Source: Agaricus subrufescens (lineage: Eukaryota; Basidiomycota; Agaricomycetes; Agaricales; Agaricaceae). Taken from it: a stretch of 64,000 nt of DNA. The translations under genes and the position numbers were made by a program. Positions within the stretch are counted from its first letter, which is position 1. Each line of letters begins with the position of its first letter. Shown piece by piece: positions 37,016 through 49,325 of this stretch. Under the pieces are notes generated by a model. It saw only the letters and a program-made list of their open reading frames with translations. It had not been told where the DNA came from and made no database searches. The stretch is from NCBI GenBank assembly GCA_029945375.1, contig CM057059.1:124001-188000 (forward strand), read 5' to 3'.

Positions 37016-39945
37016 TTACGTGGAATCCATGCAATTGACCGAGTCCTGCGAATCATCCTTGGAAGTTCCACCCCTAGCCCTCTTCACCGCACGATCTCTT
37101 TCCGGACTATCAACAGTGATAAAAGAGATAGGTTCGCGTGCAGGAGAAAGGGACGTCTCTGTAGTGGATTGCCCCGACACTGATTCATGACCTGCTGTAT
37201 TCAAGAGTAAATCGCTGATACACTCCTCTTCAACTGGTGGCTCTCCGGCGTCCTTGGGTCTCAGTAAATTGGGGATGGTGGTTTGTGTCCGGATTGCTTC
37301 AACCATGTCTGCCTTCTCGCGCGCGCGCCTGGCTTCTTCTTCTCGTTCCGCGGCTTTCTCGTAAGCGACTTCTTCTTTACCCTCCAAATCTCGAATAGCT
37401 TGTTCTATAATCTTGATCAGATAACGGTGAGGATGGTAGTACTCATAAGATTCGACATTGCAGGCGATATACAGGAAATAAGCCCACTTCTCCATGAGGG
37501 GCTTGAGATCATGAAAATAAGCCGACCATTTGGCCATCATGGTGGGTAGTTTACGCCCCCCGGCAGCTACATTGGAAATTAGACTCAATTTGTTAGTGGG
37601 ACCATCAGTATAATAGTGTTTGATAAGGCCACTAGGCTTGTTTTCTCGTTCTGGATTGCCGGGGCCCTCCATTGTCAGAGGCATCACGTTTACACCCCAC
37701 CAAAGTGAGTCAAGGTCGTGTCTGCTATGATGGTAAGGTGCTTCGGGTAGAAAACCACTGACAAATCCATATGTGCCCTTACGTCGCGGAGGTTAGTAAT
37801 AAGTAAAGGAGATCAGTCCAAGACATACCGTAATAAATCCATCTCCGGGTTGTCGGTCATCAAAAAGATATATAGGTTCAATTTCCTGTTAGTCACGTTA
37901 GCGTGTACGGTTAATCAGAGACGGTAATGAAAATGGCTTCCTACCTCTGGCCAATGGAAGTCCTTGGGATTTGGAACTCGATCAGTAATATCCCATAACT
38001 CTCCCAGTTGTAAAATGTATCGCCGTGCCAGTGTCTTCGACCCAATTATGCTTGTAGCAATTTCAGCTACATTTTTAGTCGCCATTTTCTTGAATCCAAC
38101 TTTCTCTGTGACAAACGCGATCTTGCTGTGGTCGAAATCAATGACATGCCCGCCAGTATCTGAAATGATTAAATTTGAAGGGCTTATATCCCTATGCACG
38201 ATGCCATTGTTATGTAGCGTTTCGAGTTCTGCCAGAAAAACATTAATGAGTATCCTGGAACAAATTCAATGCACGCTACCTGCAACAATTGCTTTCAAAG
38301 ATGACAGGAGCTCGAGCTTGGACTTGAACCGCTCAATCGGCCAACCTGGACGGTCAAAAACTAGACGGACCAGCTCTCTCGTAACCAAAGCGGGGTGGTT
38401 GGGAGTATCATCGATCGTTTTCAAGGGGCCAGGCGTCCGTGAAGAACTGTTTTGTGTTACTGTGCCAGATTTACTCTTTTGCTGGGGAATAGAGGTGGCG
38501 ACACCTTTGCGGATTGTTTTGAAGGTAGAGATCGGTTTCCCTTCTAGTTTGACGAACCATGAGGCCCTTACACGCTGTCCCCACCCCGCCCTCTCCATGA
38601 CGACAGCCTCAAAAGGCTTCTCATCAAATTCTCCAGAGCCTGGAGCAATTGAATCTCCAAAGTCTGTTACAAGTGAATCTCTATCGGGCTGGTCAGGGGT
38701 ATAGTTATCGCCATTCGCCATGTCAACCATTTTTGGCGCAGGGACAAGTCCTGGCAGCCGCTGCCAACATTGCTTGAGAACATACACCTTTGCCTGAAAC
38801 ATACTCAGTTGCTAGTCGCTTTCGCCAAACTGAGGGGCTCACCTGGCCGTTTCTGTTCTTCCAGTCCTTGAGCTCGACAGCATGAACAACAAAAGTGGCT
38901 CTTCCCCAGGTGGAGAGCGATCGATTACCGTTGAGCGGCCCAATTGCGACGTATTCTTCCTTGTCTACTCCGAAGACCCATGGAAGGTCGTAGACACCAC
39001 ACTTTTCGAAAATTTGCTGTGGAAGTTTGTATGAAGGCTGCGGAACTTGTTCCTCGGTATTCCAAATCATGCAGGTCGGGTCCCATCCGAGGTCGGTTGG
39101 TGACAGGTACGAAAAGCTAGCAATGATTTGCACGAACTGAAGGGGATGCTGCAAGAGTGTTAGTTGGCGGATATAAGAAGTGACCCCAACATACTTGATC
39201 TATGTCAATCGCTTTGTCGAGGACGACAATGCCACTGCGGTCATAGCGAAATATTTGCAATTTGCGATCACAAAGGGTGAGGGCATTAACGAATAATCGG
39301 TCTACTTGTTCGGCGAAGATATGACCAATATAACTGCCCAACTGTGCAGCGAGTGTTGTCGTGTAAGTCATCCCTGCGCTGACCTTGACTTCTAGGACCG
39401 AGTAGGCCCGAGACCAGAAAATCTTTGAAAATAACGCGTTCAGAAAGTGATAATCGCAAGGCAGCTTGAAGCAAATTTACCTTATTCTTATCGGGTTGAT
39501 CATAAACAAATGAGATATCAGGTCTCAGTCCAGAAACTCCAGAGCGAGACCATGTTTGCAGAGCCACGTCGTGTGTATCGACCCATTTACCTGGTATTCG
39601 GTCGATGTCCGGGAGAATAAATGCGGTTTTGGCTCTGATACATTCAAGCACCTTGACCAAGCCCTTATATATGTCTTCTTCTTTGTTGCTTCTGGGTATG
39701 TCAATCCATGAATCGTTCTTGTATATGTCGGCAACCGTGAGCAAATGGAGAATCTCTTCAGCCAGCGACGGATGCGGCAAGGGAAGGTACGTGTCAAGGT
39801 ATGCTTTGCGATCAAGCGAGGTTTTCAGGCGAGTGTACTGCTCCATATGAGCCTTGTCGATCGCGTTAATGTTGGCCTCGGGGTTTCTGCGCTTAGGGCT
39901 TTCTTTGAGTCTTTCGGCCATGGTGGTAGAGAATGATATGTTCAT
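37016..39945 (-). CDS. FunK1-type (fungal) protein kinase, apparently complete
   Basis: Multi-exon gene with stop at 37016-37018. The likely start is at 39945 (MNISFSTTMAERL); an internal Met at 39921 is an alternative. The N-terminal half contains the FunK1-specific fold (RPDISFVYDQ, then FAEQVDRLFVNALTLCDRKL, and a Trp-rich segment ending LKDWKNRNGQ). The kinase core follows: a Lys/Arg-rich upper lobe, then LHNNGIVHRDISPSNLIISD (catalytic HRD with the downstream Asn) and VIDFDHSKIA (DFD replacing DFG). The lower lobe has HDLDSLWWGVNV, typical of FunK1. The C-terminus is a coiled Glu/Arg-rich helix (YEKAAEREEEARRAREKAD) and a basic end (DRAVKRARGG). FunK1 kinases are a large agaricomycete expansion, some regulated at fruiting; the substrate is unknown. 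Confidence 0.8.
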
Positions 39946-40009
39946 CTTACTCACCGAGGGTATACTTATACGAAATGGCCTTGAAAGAGCGATCTCTGTA
40001 GAAGATCTC

Positions 40010-40680
40010 GTCGCCGGGAGTGTGACAGCGAGAAATATAAGAGAAACAATGCCTTGGGGAAAAACAGCTGCTCCGGTTCTGTTACTAGTCACAAAACACG
40101 CAGAAGCTCGGGACCAACAGACGGCCCTGGACGTGCGACACAATCTCCGCCACAATTCTCACGACACCATATAAGGAATCAGTGTGGCGGCATACACGTA
40201 CTTTCATCAACCAGGTCCCTAATTGTATAGGGCCCGCTGACTACCCCAACAGCTCTAGAAGACTTGTGGGATCTTGAAATCTAGGAAACTGTCACACGGG
40301 CTGGTTATATCGCTGTTCTATTCTGATTAACGGTTCTATGGAACGATACGCTACAACGATTATCGCTGTATATCAGTGGTTTTTATCCACCTGTTGGCAT
40401 GACTTCTAATTCATGACGTTTCCTATGCCCCATATACTGAACAAATTCTGATGGACAGCTCAGTTAGGAAAGGAAGAGCCTGGAAGGTATGTTTGCTGTT
40501 CACGACTCCGGCCGATTGGCCTGATCAACTGATAATAATTGTAGCCGAATGTTTGGGACAATCAGGTGGTCTATGAAGTCCTGCGATCGATCTGTAAGGG
40601 AAGCTACTTAATTCCGATGCTTCCCCATCCTTTGACTCACTAATCCGCTGTACGTTCCATCAAGGGTTTAGACAGTGACC
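40010..40680. repeat. duplicated upstream sequence of the FunK1 genes
   Basis: About 40010-40195 recurs at 42090-42240, 60195-60360 and 63140-63340 (shared words include GGGAGCGTGA or GGGAGTGTGA and ACGACA followed by TCATATAAGGAA-like sequence). About 40200-40680 recurs at 56700-57180 (shared AACGATTAT, GACTTCTAAT, CCTATGCCCC, GTTCATGA-like words). The two parts are contiguous here but are separated by the KDZ transposon in the second copy. Confidence 0.7.
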
Positions 40681-40714
40681 TGTCCAACTACATGAGGTTA
40701 TCTTCTGTATCCTG

Positions 40715-42240
40715 TCATCTCCTACAACCGGGAATTATTTCGTAAGCTCCACCCCTAGCCCTCTTCACCGCACGATCGCTTTCCGGACTATCAACAGTGA
40801 TAAGAGAGATAGGTTCGCATTCAGGAGAAAGGGACGTCTCTGTAGTGGAGTGCCCCGACACTAATTCATAACCTGCTGTATTCAAGAGTAAATCGCTGAT
40901 ACACGATACACTCCTCTTCAACTGGTGGCTCTGCAGCGCCCTTGGGTCTCGGTAAATTGGGGATGGTGGTTTGTGTCCGGATTGCTTCAACAATGTCTGC
41001 CTTCTCGCGCGCGCACCTGGCTTCTTCTTCTCGTTCCGCGGCTTTCTCGTAAGCGACTTCTTCTTTACCCTCCAAATCTCGAATAGCTTGTTCTATAATC
41101 TTGATCAGATAACGGTGAGGATGGTAGTACTCATAAGACTCGACAATGCAGGCGATATACAGGAAATAAGCCCACTTCTCCATGAGAGGCTCGAGATCAT
41201 GAAAAGAAGCCGACCGTTTGGCCGCCATGGTGGCTAGTTTACGCCCCCCGGCAGCTACATTGGAAATTAGACTCAATTTGTCAGAGGGACCATCAGTATA
41301 ATAGTGTTTGATAAGGCCACTAGGCTTGTTTTCTCGTTCTGGATGGCCAGGGCCCTCCATTGTCAGAGGCATTACGTTTACACCCCACCAAAGAGAGTCA
41401 AGATCGTTTCTACTATGATGGTAAGGGTCATGGGGCAGAAAGCCACTGACAAATTGGTATGTGCCCTTCAATCCGTGAGATAAGTGATAAGGAAAAGGAA
41501 ACTTGTTCAAGACACACCATAACAGATCGATCTTTGGGTTTTCGGTTTTGGAAAAGATGTACAGGTTCGATTTCCTGTCCGTTACGTTACTGTGTATGGC
41601 TAATTCAGAGGAGGTATAGCGAATGACTTCCTAACTCCGGCCAATGGAAGTCCTTGGGGTTTGGAACTCGATCAGTAATATCCCATAACTCTCCCAGTCG
41701 GGCAATGTATCGCCTTGCCTGTTGCTTAGACCCAAGCATGTTTGTAGCGATTTCAGCTATATTCTTAGTTGCCAGTTTCTCAAGCCCGACGTCCTTTGTG
41801 ACGAACGCGGTCTTACTGTGGTCAAAATCGATGACGTGTCCATCTGTCTCCGAAATGATCAAATTCGAAGGGCTTATATCCCTATGCACAAGGCCGTTCT
41901 TGTGTAGCGTCTCGAGTGCTGCCAGAAAAATGTCACTGAGTATCCTAGAACATATTCAATACAGGCTACCTGCAACAATTGCTTTCAAAGACGACAGAAG
42001 TTCAAGCTTGGACTTGAACCGTTCAATGGAGACAACAGTGCCACTGCGGTCGTAGCGAAATATTTGCAATTTGCGATCACAAAGCTGACGAGGATCTGGC
42101 AGCCGGGAGCGTGAAAACAAGGAGTAACAACGCATTGGTGGAAAATAGCATAGACACAAACACGCTCGGGGCGAACCGACAGCCCTGAATGTGCGACGCG
42201 CTCTCTGCCGCGACATCATATAGGGAATACTATAATCCAT
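40715..42240 (-). pseudogene. truncated, frameshifted duplicate of the FunK1 kinase
   Basis: Closely matches the 3' half of the kinase at 37016-39945, including HRDISPSNLIISE and VIDFDHSK. An internal deletion joins the CDRKLQIFRYDRSG segment directly to ERFKSKLELLSSL (near 42030), removing roughly 900 bases present in copy 1. A second deletion near 42085 joins that segment to upstream flank, so the start codon and N-terminus are missing. A 7-base tandem duplication (GATACAC at about 40897-40910) shifts the frame near the C-terminus. The catalytic lobe is otherwise open. The upstream flank ends at 42240, where the transposon begins. Confidence 0.78.
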
Positions 42241-42397
42241 CCGGATAGGTGATAGTTGAATGACGCATGAGGCTCACACGCGGGGTGGTCACAACTGCAT
42301 ACACGGGGTCGTGTGTCATTTCTCACGGTGCCTATAAAGGGAGACTTGGCTATTACAGTACTATTGTACTTGTTCATGTTTTTATAGATATTGGTGA
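42241..42397 (+). repeat. left terminal inverted repeat of the KDZ element
   Basis: Pairs with the right end (56523-56679). It contains CGGGGTGGTCACAACT, CGTGTGTC and a CCTATAAAGGGA box, all also present at the other end, so both termini could carry a TATA-like promoter facing inward. Confidence 0.85.
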
Positions 42398-42410
42398 ACA
42401 TTCATATTGA

Positions 42411-44706
42411 GTGAAGAGTATGATGGTATTGTCCTCTTCAGAGAGTGTAGAGTACAGGTATACTCTTCCCAGCAGAGGAGAGTGCAGAGTACAGTTATAC
42501 TCTCCCCAGCAGAGAGTGCAGAGTATGGTGGTACTCTCACCAACAGACAGTGCAGAGTATGGTGGTACTCTCACCAACAGACAGTGCAGAGTACTCACCA
42601 ACAGACAGTGCAGAGTATGGCGGTACTCTCACCAGCAGAGAGTGCAGAGTATGGCGGTACTCTCACCAGCAGACAGTGCAGAGTACGGTGGTACTCTCAC
42701 CACCAGAGAGTGCAGAGTACGGCGGTACTCTCACCACCAGAGAGTGCAGAGTACGGCAGTACTCTCACCACCAGAGAGTGCAGAGTACGGCAGTACTCTC
42801 ACCACCAGAGAGTGCAGAGTACGGCAGTACTCTCACCACCAGAGAGTGCAGAGTACGGCAGTACTCTCACCACCAGAGAGTGCAGAGTACGGCAGTACTC
42901 TCACCACCAGAGAGTGCAGAGTACGGCGGTACTCTCACCACCAGAGAGTGCAGAGTAAGGCAGTACTCTCACCACCAGAGAGTGCAGAGTACGGCGGTAT
43001 TCTCACCAACAGACAGGGCAGAGTAAGGCAGTACTCTCACCAACAGACAGGGCAGAGTACGGCAGTACTCTCACCAACAGAGAGTGCAGAGTACGGCGGT
43101 ACTCTCACCAACAGACAGGGCAGAGTATGGCGGTACTCTCACCAACAGACAGGGCAGAGTACGGCGGTACTCTCACCAACAGACAGGGCAGAGTACGGCG
43201 GTACTCTCACCAACAGAGAGTGTAGAGTACGGCGGTACTCTCACCAACAGAGAGTGCAGAGTACGGCGGTACTCTCACCAACAGAGAGTGCAGAGTACGG
43301 CGGTACTCTCACCAACAGAGAGTGCAGAGTACGGCGGGTGCACTCTCACTCTCAAACAGAGAGTGCAGAGTACGGCGGTACTCTCACCACAGAGAGTGCA
43401 GAGAGGTACTCTCACCAACAGAGAGTGCAGAGTACGGCGGTACTCTCACCAACAGACAGAGAGTACGGCAGAGTACGGCGGTACTCAGAGAGTGCAGAGT
43501 ACGACAGTACTAGACAGTGCAGAGTACGGCGGTACTGAGAGTACGGCGGTATTCTCACCAGCAGACGGTGGTACTCTCACCAGCAGAGAGTGCAGAGTAC
43601 GGCGGTACTCTCACCAGCAGAGAGTGCAGAGTACGGCGGTACTCTCACCAACAGACAGGGCAGAGTACGGAGGTACTCTCACCAACAGACAGTGCAGAGT
43701 ACGGCGGTACTCTCACCAACAGAGAGTGCAGAGTACGGCGGTACTCTCACCAACAGAGAGTGCAGAGTACGGCGGTACTCTCACCAACAGAGAGTGCAGA
43801 GTACGGCACTCTCACCAACAGAGTGCAGTGCGGCGGTAGAGTACGGCGGTACTCACCAACAGAGAGTGCAGAGTACGTACGGCGGTACTCTCACCAGCAG
43901 AGAGTGCAGAGTACGGCGGTACTCTCACCAGCAGAGAGTGCAGAGTACGGCGGTACTCTCACCAGCAGAGAGTGCAGAGTACGGCGGTACTCTCACCAGC
44001 AGAGAGTGCAGAGTACGGCGGTACTCTCACCAGCAGAGAGTGCAGAGTACGGCGGTACTCTCACCAACAGACAGGGCAGAGTACGGAGGTACTCTCACCA
44101 ACAGACAGGGCAGAGTACGGAGGTACTCTCACCAACAGAGAGTGCAGAGTACGGCGGTACTCTCACCAACAAAAAGTGCAGAGTACGGCGGTACTCTCAC
44201 CAACAAAAAGTGCAGAGTACGGCGGTACTCTCACCAACAAAAAGTGCAGAGTACGGCGGTACTCTCACCAACAAAAAGTGCAGAGTAAGTGCAGAGTACG
44301 GCGGTACTCTCACCAGCAGAGAGTGCAGAGTACGGCGGTACTCTCACCAGCAGAGAGTGCAGAGTAGGGCGGTACTCTCACCAACAGAGAGTGCAGAGTA
44401 CGGCAGTACTCTCACCAACAGACAGTGCAGAGTACGGCGGTACTCTCACCAACAGACAGTGCAGAGTACGGCAGTACTCTCACCAACAGACAGTGCAGAG
44501 TATGGCGGTACTCTCACCAACAGACAGTGCAGAGTATGGCGGTACTCTCACCAACAGACAGTGCAGAGTACGGCGGTACTCTCACCAACACAGAGTGCAG
44601 GGTACAGCAGTACTCTCACCAATGCAGAGTGCAGAGTACAGCAGTACTCTCACCAACAGACAGTGCAGAGTACAACAGTACTCTCACCAACACAGAGTAC
44701 AGAGTA
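42411..44706 (+). repeat. left 34-base minisatellite array (about 65 units)
   Basis: Head-to-tail copies of a 34-base unit whose core is GAGTAC-GGCG-GTACTC, followed by TCACCAACAGAGAGTGCA or close variants. Each core is a 6-bp stem with a 4-base loop. Variants cluster in runs: TCACCACC near 42690-42990, TCACCAGC near 43900-44050 and AACAAAAAG near 44165-44290. A ragged stretch at 43320-43560 contains partial units. As 34 is not a multiple of three and the unit lacks stops, all three plus frames stay open over long distances; the resulting long frames are not genes. Confidence 0.95.
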
Positions 44707-44759
44707 CAGTGGGCATAGCATCACCACACTACATAATAGTGAATAATAAATTCAATAGT

Positions 44760-47700
44760 CTACATTCTCATGATCTTTAGGCGATTCCAAATAGACAGAA
44801 ACACTGCAGTATACAGGATTGCCCTGTCCTGGCCCATATACCTCACAGACTTCCGAATCTTTGAAAGCCCACCATTGCCACACTCTGCTGCACTAGAATT
44901 AATCCTCCCAAGGATAGGCTGTGTCTGAACATGTGTTTTGAGGAAAAAGGCAGTAGAACACCTTGTATGCCCTTGAGCATGGAAATCATCTATGAGGAAT
45001 GTAGTGTCTGCAAAAAACTCTGGCTCTCTTGCCCTGCAATAGGGAGCTAGTTGGCATGCAAAGTCATAGATCACATACTTGGGAGCTCTAGGCCATCGCG
45101 TAACCAGAGCAGCAAAAACATCATTCCGCCCCTCACTTTCTGGGATAAAATGGAAGCCATAGCAAATACTATGAGTGCACCAGGCTGCCATTATTCCTCC
45201 TGTTAGCCTTTTCTCACCATACTCGCTGTAAAACTTGTTGCATGATCCACCCCGCTCCTTTGGCTCCAGTGAAATATCACTTGGCATGTTTGGGTATTGA
45301 GGTCTATGACGTATCTGTGGTAGGCTGTACTTGCAACCACTCTACAATAGTAAGTCAGGATACACAATCAATTAGCATAAAAATAATTAAAAGAATCATA
45401 CCTTTTTCCAGCCACCATCAACAATGACATCAGGCTCAACCTGGAATGGTAATGGGTTGTCATGAAGTATAGAACCATGAAAAACTTCATCAACTCTTTT
45501 TTTGACCCATTCAAAAGCAGCCAATAATTCTGTGGAGAATTTGCGATGTTGTGTCCAATGATGTAAGGCCAGGTAGTATAAGCAAGGAGCTGGAGAAAGA
45601 TGGGGCAAGTTTTCATAAGAAGGCATGCTGAGAAAAACTTCCAATGCCTTCAAAGTGGGTCGATTGATTACTTGCATGCATGATTCATTTGTTGAAATCT
45701 ATCATCATTTATTGAGCTTTATTTGACTATAATCAAGAATCATACACTTACCTGCAAAAAGAATTTCCTCACTTCTACTGGTGGCTCACCCTTGGTTTTG
45801 AGTGGAAAAGATCCATAATAACTGATCAAAAGATCATGTAGACCCCCACAAGTTTCACTAATGAGCTTAATCACTTCTTCAATATCATGCAGTTTTTGAA
45901 TAGTGGTATCAATGATGTTTATGTTGATTGCTGAATCAATTGTAGCCTATCATCAATTGTTAAAATACAAGACAGAAATTATATTATAAAAAACGTACAT
46001 TGTTGTCCTTTGACAATATGTTATGAAGTGAGAGCGGTGCACCCATAACTGAGGACAGTAATTTCCTCAAGCGGACGTTTTCAATAAAACTCTGGTTCTT
46101 GGGATAACGGCGGTTCCGCACAATGGCATCATCATGTCTTGAAGTTGGTGGATAAATAGTGTCCAAGATATGTTTCTTGCTGTATGCCAGAGTTATACCA
46201 TCAAATATGATAGTATCAGGGGTGGGCCCACACCGAGGACACAGCATATCATTGGACAGATCGAGTAAATCGACGAACCCGAACCAAACCTTTCTAAAAA
46301 TGGATTCTTCGACAAAAGACGGAGGTGTGGGCCTCGACCATTTCTGGTATCTTCTCACAACCAACTTGATCCAAGCACTGAAGGGAGTCTCGGAGGAAGT
46401 GAAAGCTGATGTATATTCGTCAAGAAGGTCATGGGAAAATAGGAGAGTGTTGTTGTAGTTGAAAATGCCAAGTTCACGACAGTCGGGCCCAATAGCCCTG
46501 CTGGAATTTCGAATGAAAGGACAGTTTGGACACTTTTGAAGTTGAATGCGCGTCGAAAGTGGCCTGACCAATGTGAAGACTGTGCAATCTCTTTCAAAGA
46601 CAGCCAAATCGGGATCAAATGGGCGGCCGCAACGGCACTGTCCTGCCTGTGTGAGTGGGATGGGGTTGGGAACAGTTTCCACAGGTGGAGGGACATCATA
46701 GAGTACTTCATCGGCTGGCAGGCGAGCCCAATTGGACATCATGATACGTTGATGCGAGACGCAGTGAGGATCGGCCTTGGCCACAGATTGAACATGAACT
46801 TGTTCTGTGTATAATTTCAGTGGAAATGTCACAAACGCCTGAGGCTAGTCATCGCACCAGTTAGTGCGATGTTATAATCGCTTCTTTCGTTATTCGCCGT
46901 GAGAATTTGGCCCAGGTAAACCTGGCACTTCGATACATGAACACAACCGTTGCCCCCATCTCGTGAACACTTCCAATGCCCCAATCCAGTGTCCGCCCCC
47001 GTATATGTCACTACCACTCTGTTCTTGGCCATGGAAGGTGGGCCCTCGACGGTAACCGAAAATATGTTGGTCCAACCTTCTTCAACTGTATCTCTCCAGA
47101 ACAAAATGATAGGCTCGACAGGTCCTTTGTATTTGATAAGGCTACGCAGGTAGGAAAAAAGAGGCTACTGACCTTCAGGAACAGGGCTATGCATATGTCC
47201 CTCTTCAAACAGATAACGTTGGTGGACACACGTTTCTTTCTCCCTCGCACTTGGGCAGTAACATACTGGCAATGGGTCGCCGGCCCGACTTCGATCCATC
47301 TGGAGATGATACCAGTGGTGCTAAAGAAGATTCAGACAGGATCTGTCTTAGTACTTGTCTGTGGAGGGGATACAGGTACGCCGACCTACCGTTCTCTTTG
47401 CCCACTTTGAATCCCACCCCGTTACCACGTAGAGCTCCGGCGCCAATTGGAAGAATGGAATGGCTTCTGACATGACCGCATCCGCAAAAAGCTCATAATT
47501 GTCGCCAGACCTATCATCCCCTGCCAGCGGTTGCGTCTCGTCGACAGTGTACAACATACTCTCCACCACGTCGCCTCCTGATGCAAACTCTGTACCGTCA
47601 TCTCCTGCAACAACTTCGTCATGACTAGAGTACTCGTCCAACAAATCTGTAGACATACCGGCCAACTCCTGCACTGTTTCCAACGGTTCAGCCCGGGTGG

Positions 47701-47878
47701 AGGTGCCTGGCCGGCTAGAGGAGGGTCTTGAACCAACTGACACGAGAAGGCATCTCTTCTTCTGCGGGGAAGGCTTTAGCTGTGATTGTGGCTGCGCTGC
47801 ACTGTCTGGAGGGGGTTGAAGAGTGATTTGGACGCCAAGAGGCAGAGTCAGAAGGCGAGGACGTCGAGTACCAGGCAT
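44760..47878 (-). CDS. KDZ transposase with N-terminal cysteine clusters
   Basis: The start is at 47878 (MPGTRRPRLLTL) and the stop at 44760-44762. Exons in order: a disordered acidic N-terminus (47878-47390), a CxC-type cluster PVCYCPS with ETCVHQRYL (SWIM-like, about 47250-47200), a second cluster GHWKCSRD with GCVHVSKC, then QCRCGRPF with QKCPNCPF and the ELGIFNYNNTLLFSHDLLDEY segment, and CPRCGPTPDTIIFDG. The RNase-H-like KDZ core follows: VIYDFACQLAPYC (Asp), FLIDDFHAQGHTRCS (Asp), INSSAAECGNGGL (Glu), spread over 45.3-44.8 kb. These are the expected acidic catalytic positions of the Kyakuja-Dileera-Zisupton superfamily. CxC clusters fused to KDZ domains are known in basidiomycetes. Several exon joins (about 47173-47130, 45980-45680) are provisional. 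No break of the core was seen. Confidence 0.85.
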
Positions 47879-47970
47879 ATGATGGAGGAAAGGAGCCTAA
47901 GCTACTGAGTATTCTCGTACTCTATCTTGTTGACAAAATTGCTCACTGTCTGACAAAGAAATTTTCTTTG

Positions 47971-49325
47971 ATGTCGCCTTCAATGGCTCCCTCCGTAGCT
48001 AGGCGGTCCAGCAAACGGTCGAGCTCAAACCCAGCTGGGATCATGACATCTACTCGGGCGCCGAGAAGGTGTCACGTGTGCCCCGGCCTTCCGTTGAAGT
48101 CGTCCTGCGCGTGTTCGAAGCGACGTAGGAACGCACTCAGCCGTGAGGTATGTGCTAACTCAATCGTGTTTCTTATTACTCTGATGACACTCCCCTGCTT
48201 CTTAGAGTGAACATACTGTTGGTTCCACCAACTTTATCCCTCTTCTGACTGAGACTGCAACGCCGAACGCGACTGTTCACCCTATCAATGACGTGGCTAC
48301 TACATATGATATGACTGAGGGGTATAGCCCCGCTTTATCTAGCCTACAACACTCGCTTGGGAACCTACAAGGAGAGTCGGTAAGCCAATTCCAATTGCTG
48401 CCATCTCTTTCATCACTCACTGGATGGACATACTTTCAGAGACTTGGCGGGGAACGGCGTGCTGCGTTGCCAAACGACAGTTTTCTGATGCCATCCTCAA
48501 GCGCTGATCCCCCCCATCGCGAAATTCCTATCGATCCGCTTCTGTTAGTTGAAGAGCAACCTCAAGATCCAAGCGCTACCGAATTACTTGAGGAAGCTAG
48601 ACTCGAGAGTGAAGACGAGGATGTTTCGCAACAGCCGGGGAAAATACGGAGGTTAACGGCAGCAGAGAAAGCCACAAGGTATGGTCTGGTGGATGGCGTA
48701 ATGAGGGGTAGCATGGTATATAGTGCGTTGTTCCACTTTATACCAAATTCTTCGTCGATATTGATATTGGGCCTGTAGGGATACCACGGCAAAATGACAA
48801 CCGAAGGCCAATCCCTGACGCCTCTTCCGCGACTACAAGATATAATCGAGAACTACCACTAATCATTGCCCGAGTAAGAGTATCCATTAATTCAGTGTTA
48901 TTCTCGTGGTTTTGATACTGTAGTACCAACAGGCAGAAAGGCTGGCACTTGAGACTGACGCCTATGTCCTGGTTCTAGCCCAACAAGCTACTGGCTCCTC
49001 GGCGTCTGTCCATTTTGCTTCTGAACGTATGAGGAGAGACGCGTTGAAAGCATGTACCGACCTTGTAAACGACTTTCAGTCTCTAATGACCCAGCTGGTC
49101 CTTGCCAAAAGATCGACCACGATGGCTCTCGCACAGAGCCTAGAGGCATCAGAGAAGGCGCGAGCAGATGCTGAGGAACGGCTGAAGGAAAGGAATAATG
49201 CGGTGGCGAGTGCAGAAGCGGAGTTGGCAGCTTCAAACAGCGCCAACCAGACATTGCTGGCCGAATTAGAGGCTCTCAGGAGCAGCCTGTCTTGTAGCCC
49301 TCAACGTCCTGTCTCAAATATGTAG
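47971..49325 (+). CDS. unrecognised cargo gene 1 of the KDZ element: basic Cys-containing N-terminus, coiled-coil C-terminus
   Basis: Divergent from the transposase, starting 92 bases from its ATG. Exon 1 encodes MSPSMAPSVARRSSKR and RRCHVCPGLPLKSSCACSKRR, a CxxC plus CxC cluster in basic sequence that could bind nucleic acid or zinc. Introns GTATGT...CTTAG, GTAAGC...TTTCAG, GTATGG... and GTAAGA...TGTAG separate an acidic middle (PIDPLLLVEEQPQDP; LESEDEDVSQQ), an exon FVDIDIGPVGIPRQND, and a last exon YQQAERLALETDAY that continues into a long Ala/Glu-rich coiled coil (EKARADAEERLKER). The C-terminus is SCSPQRPVSNM before the TAG at 49323-49325. About 330 residues. I do not recognise the family. 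Its place inside the transposon suggests a helper protein, which is inference. Confidence 0.6.

Noticed and set aside
37964..38704. Plus-strand 246-codon frame
   Set aside because: Antisense to the FunK1 kinase exons that carry the catalytic motifs.
42411..44706. CRISPR-like repeat array
   Set aside because: Units are directly adjoining with no unique spacers, and the genome is eukaryotic.
42407..44780. Several very long plus-strand reading frames (up to about 400 codons)
   Set aside because: They are translations of the 34-base satellite in its three phases, with no domain, no codon bias of their own and identical repeat peptides. Not called as genes.
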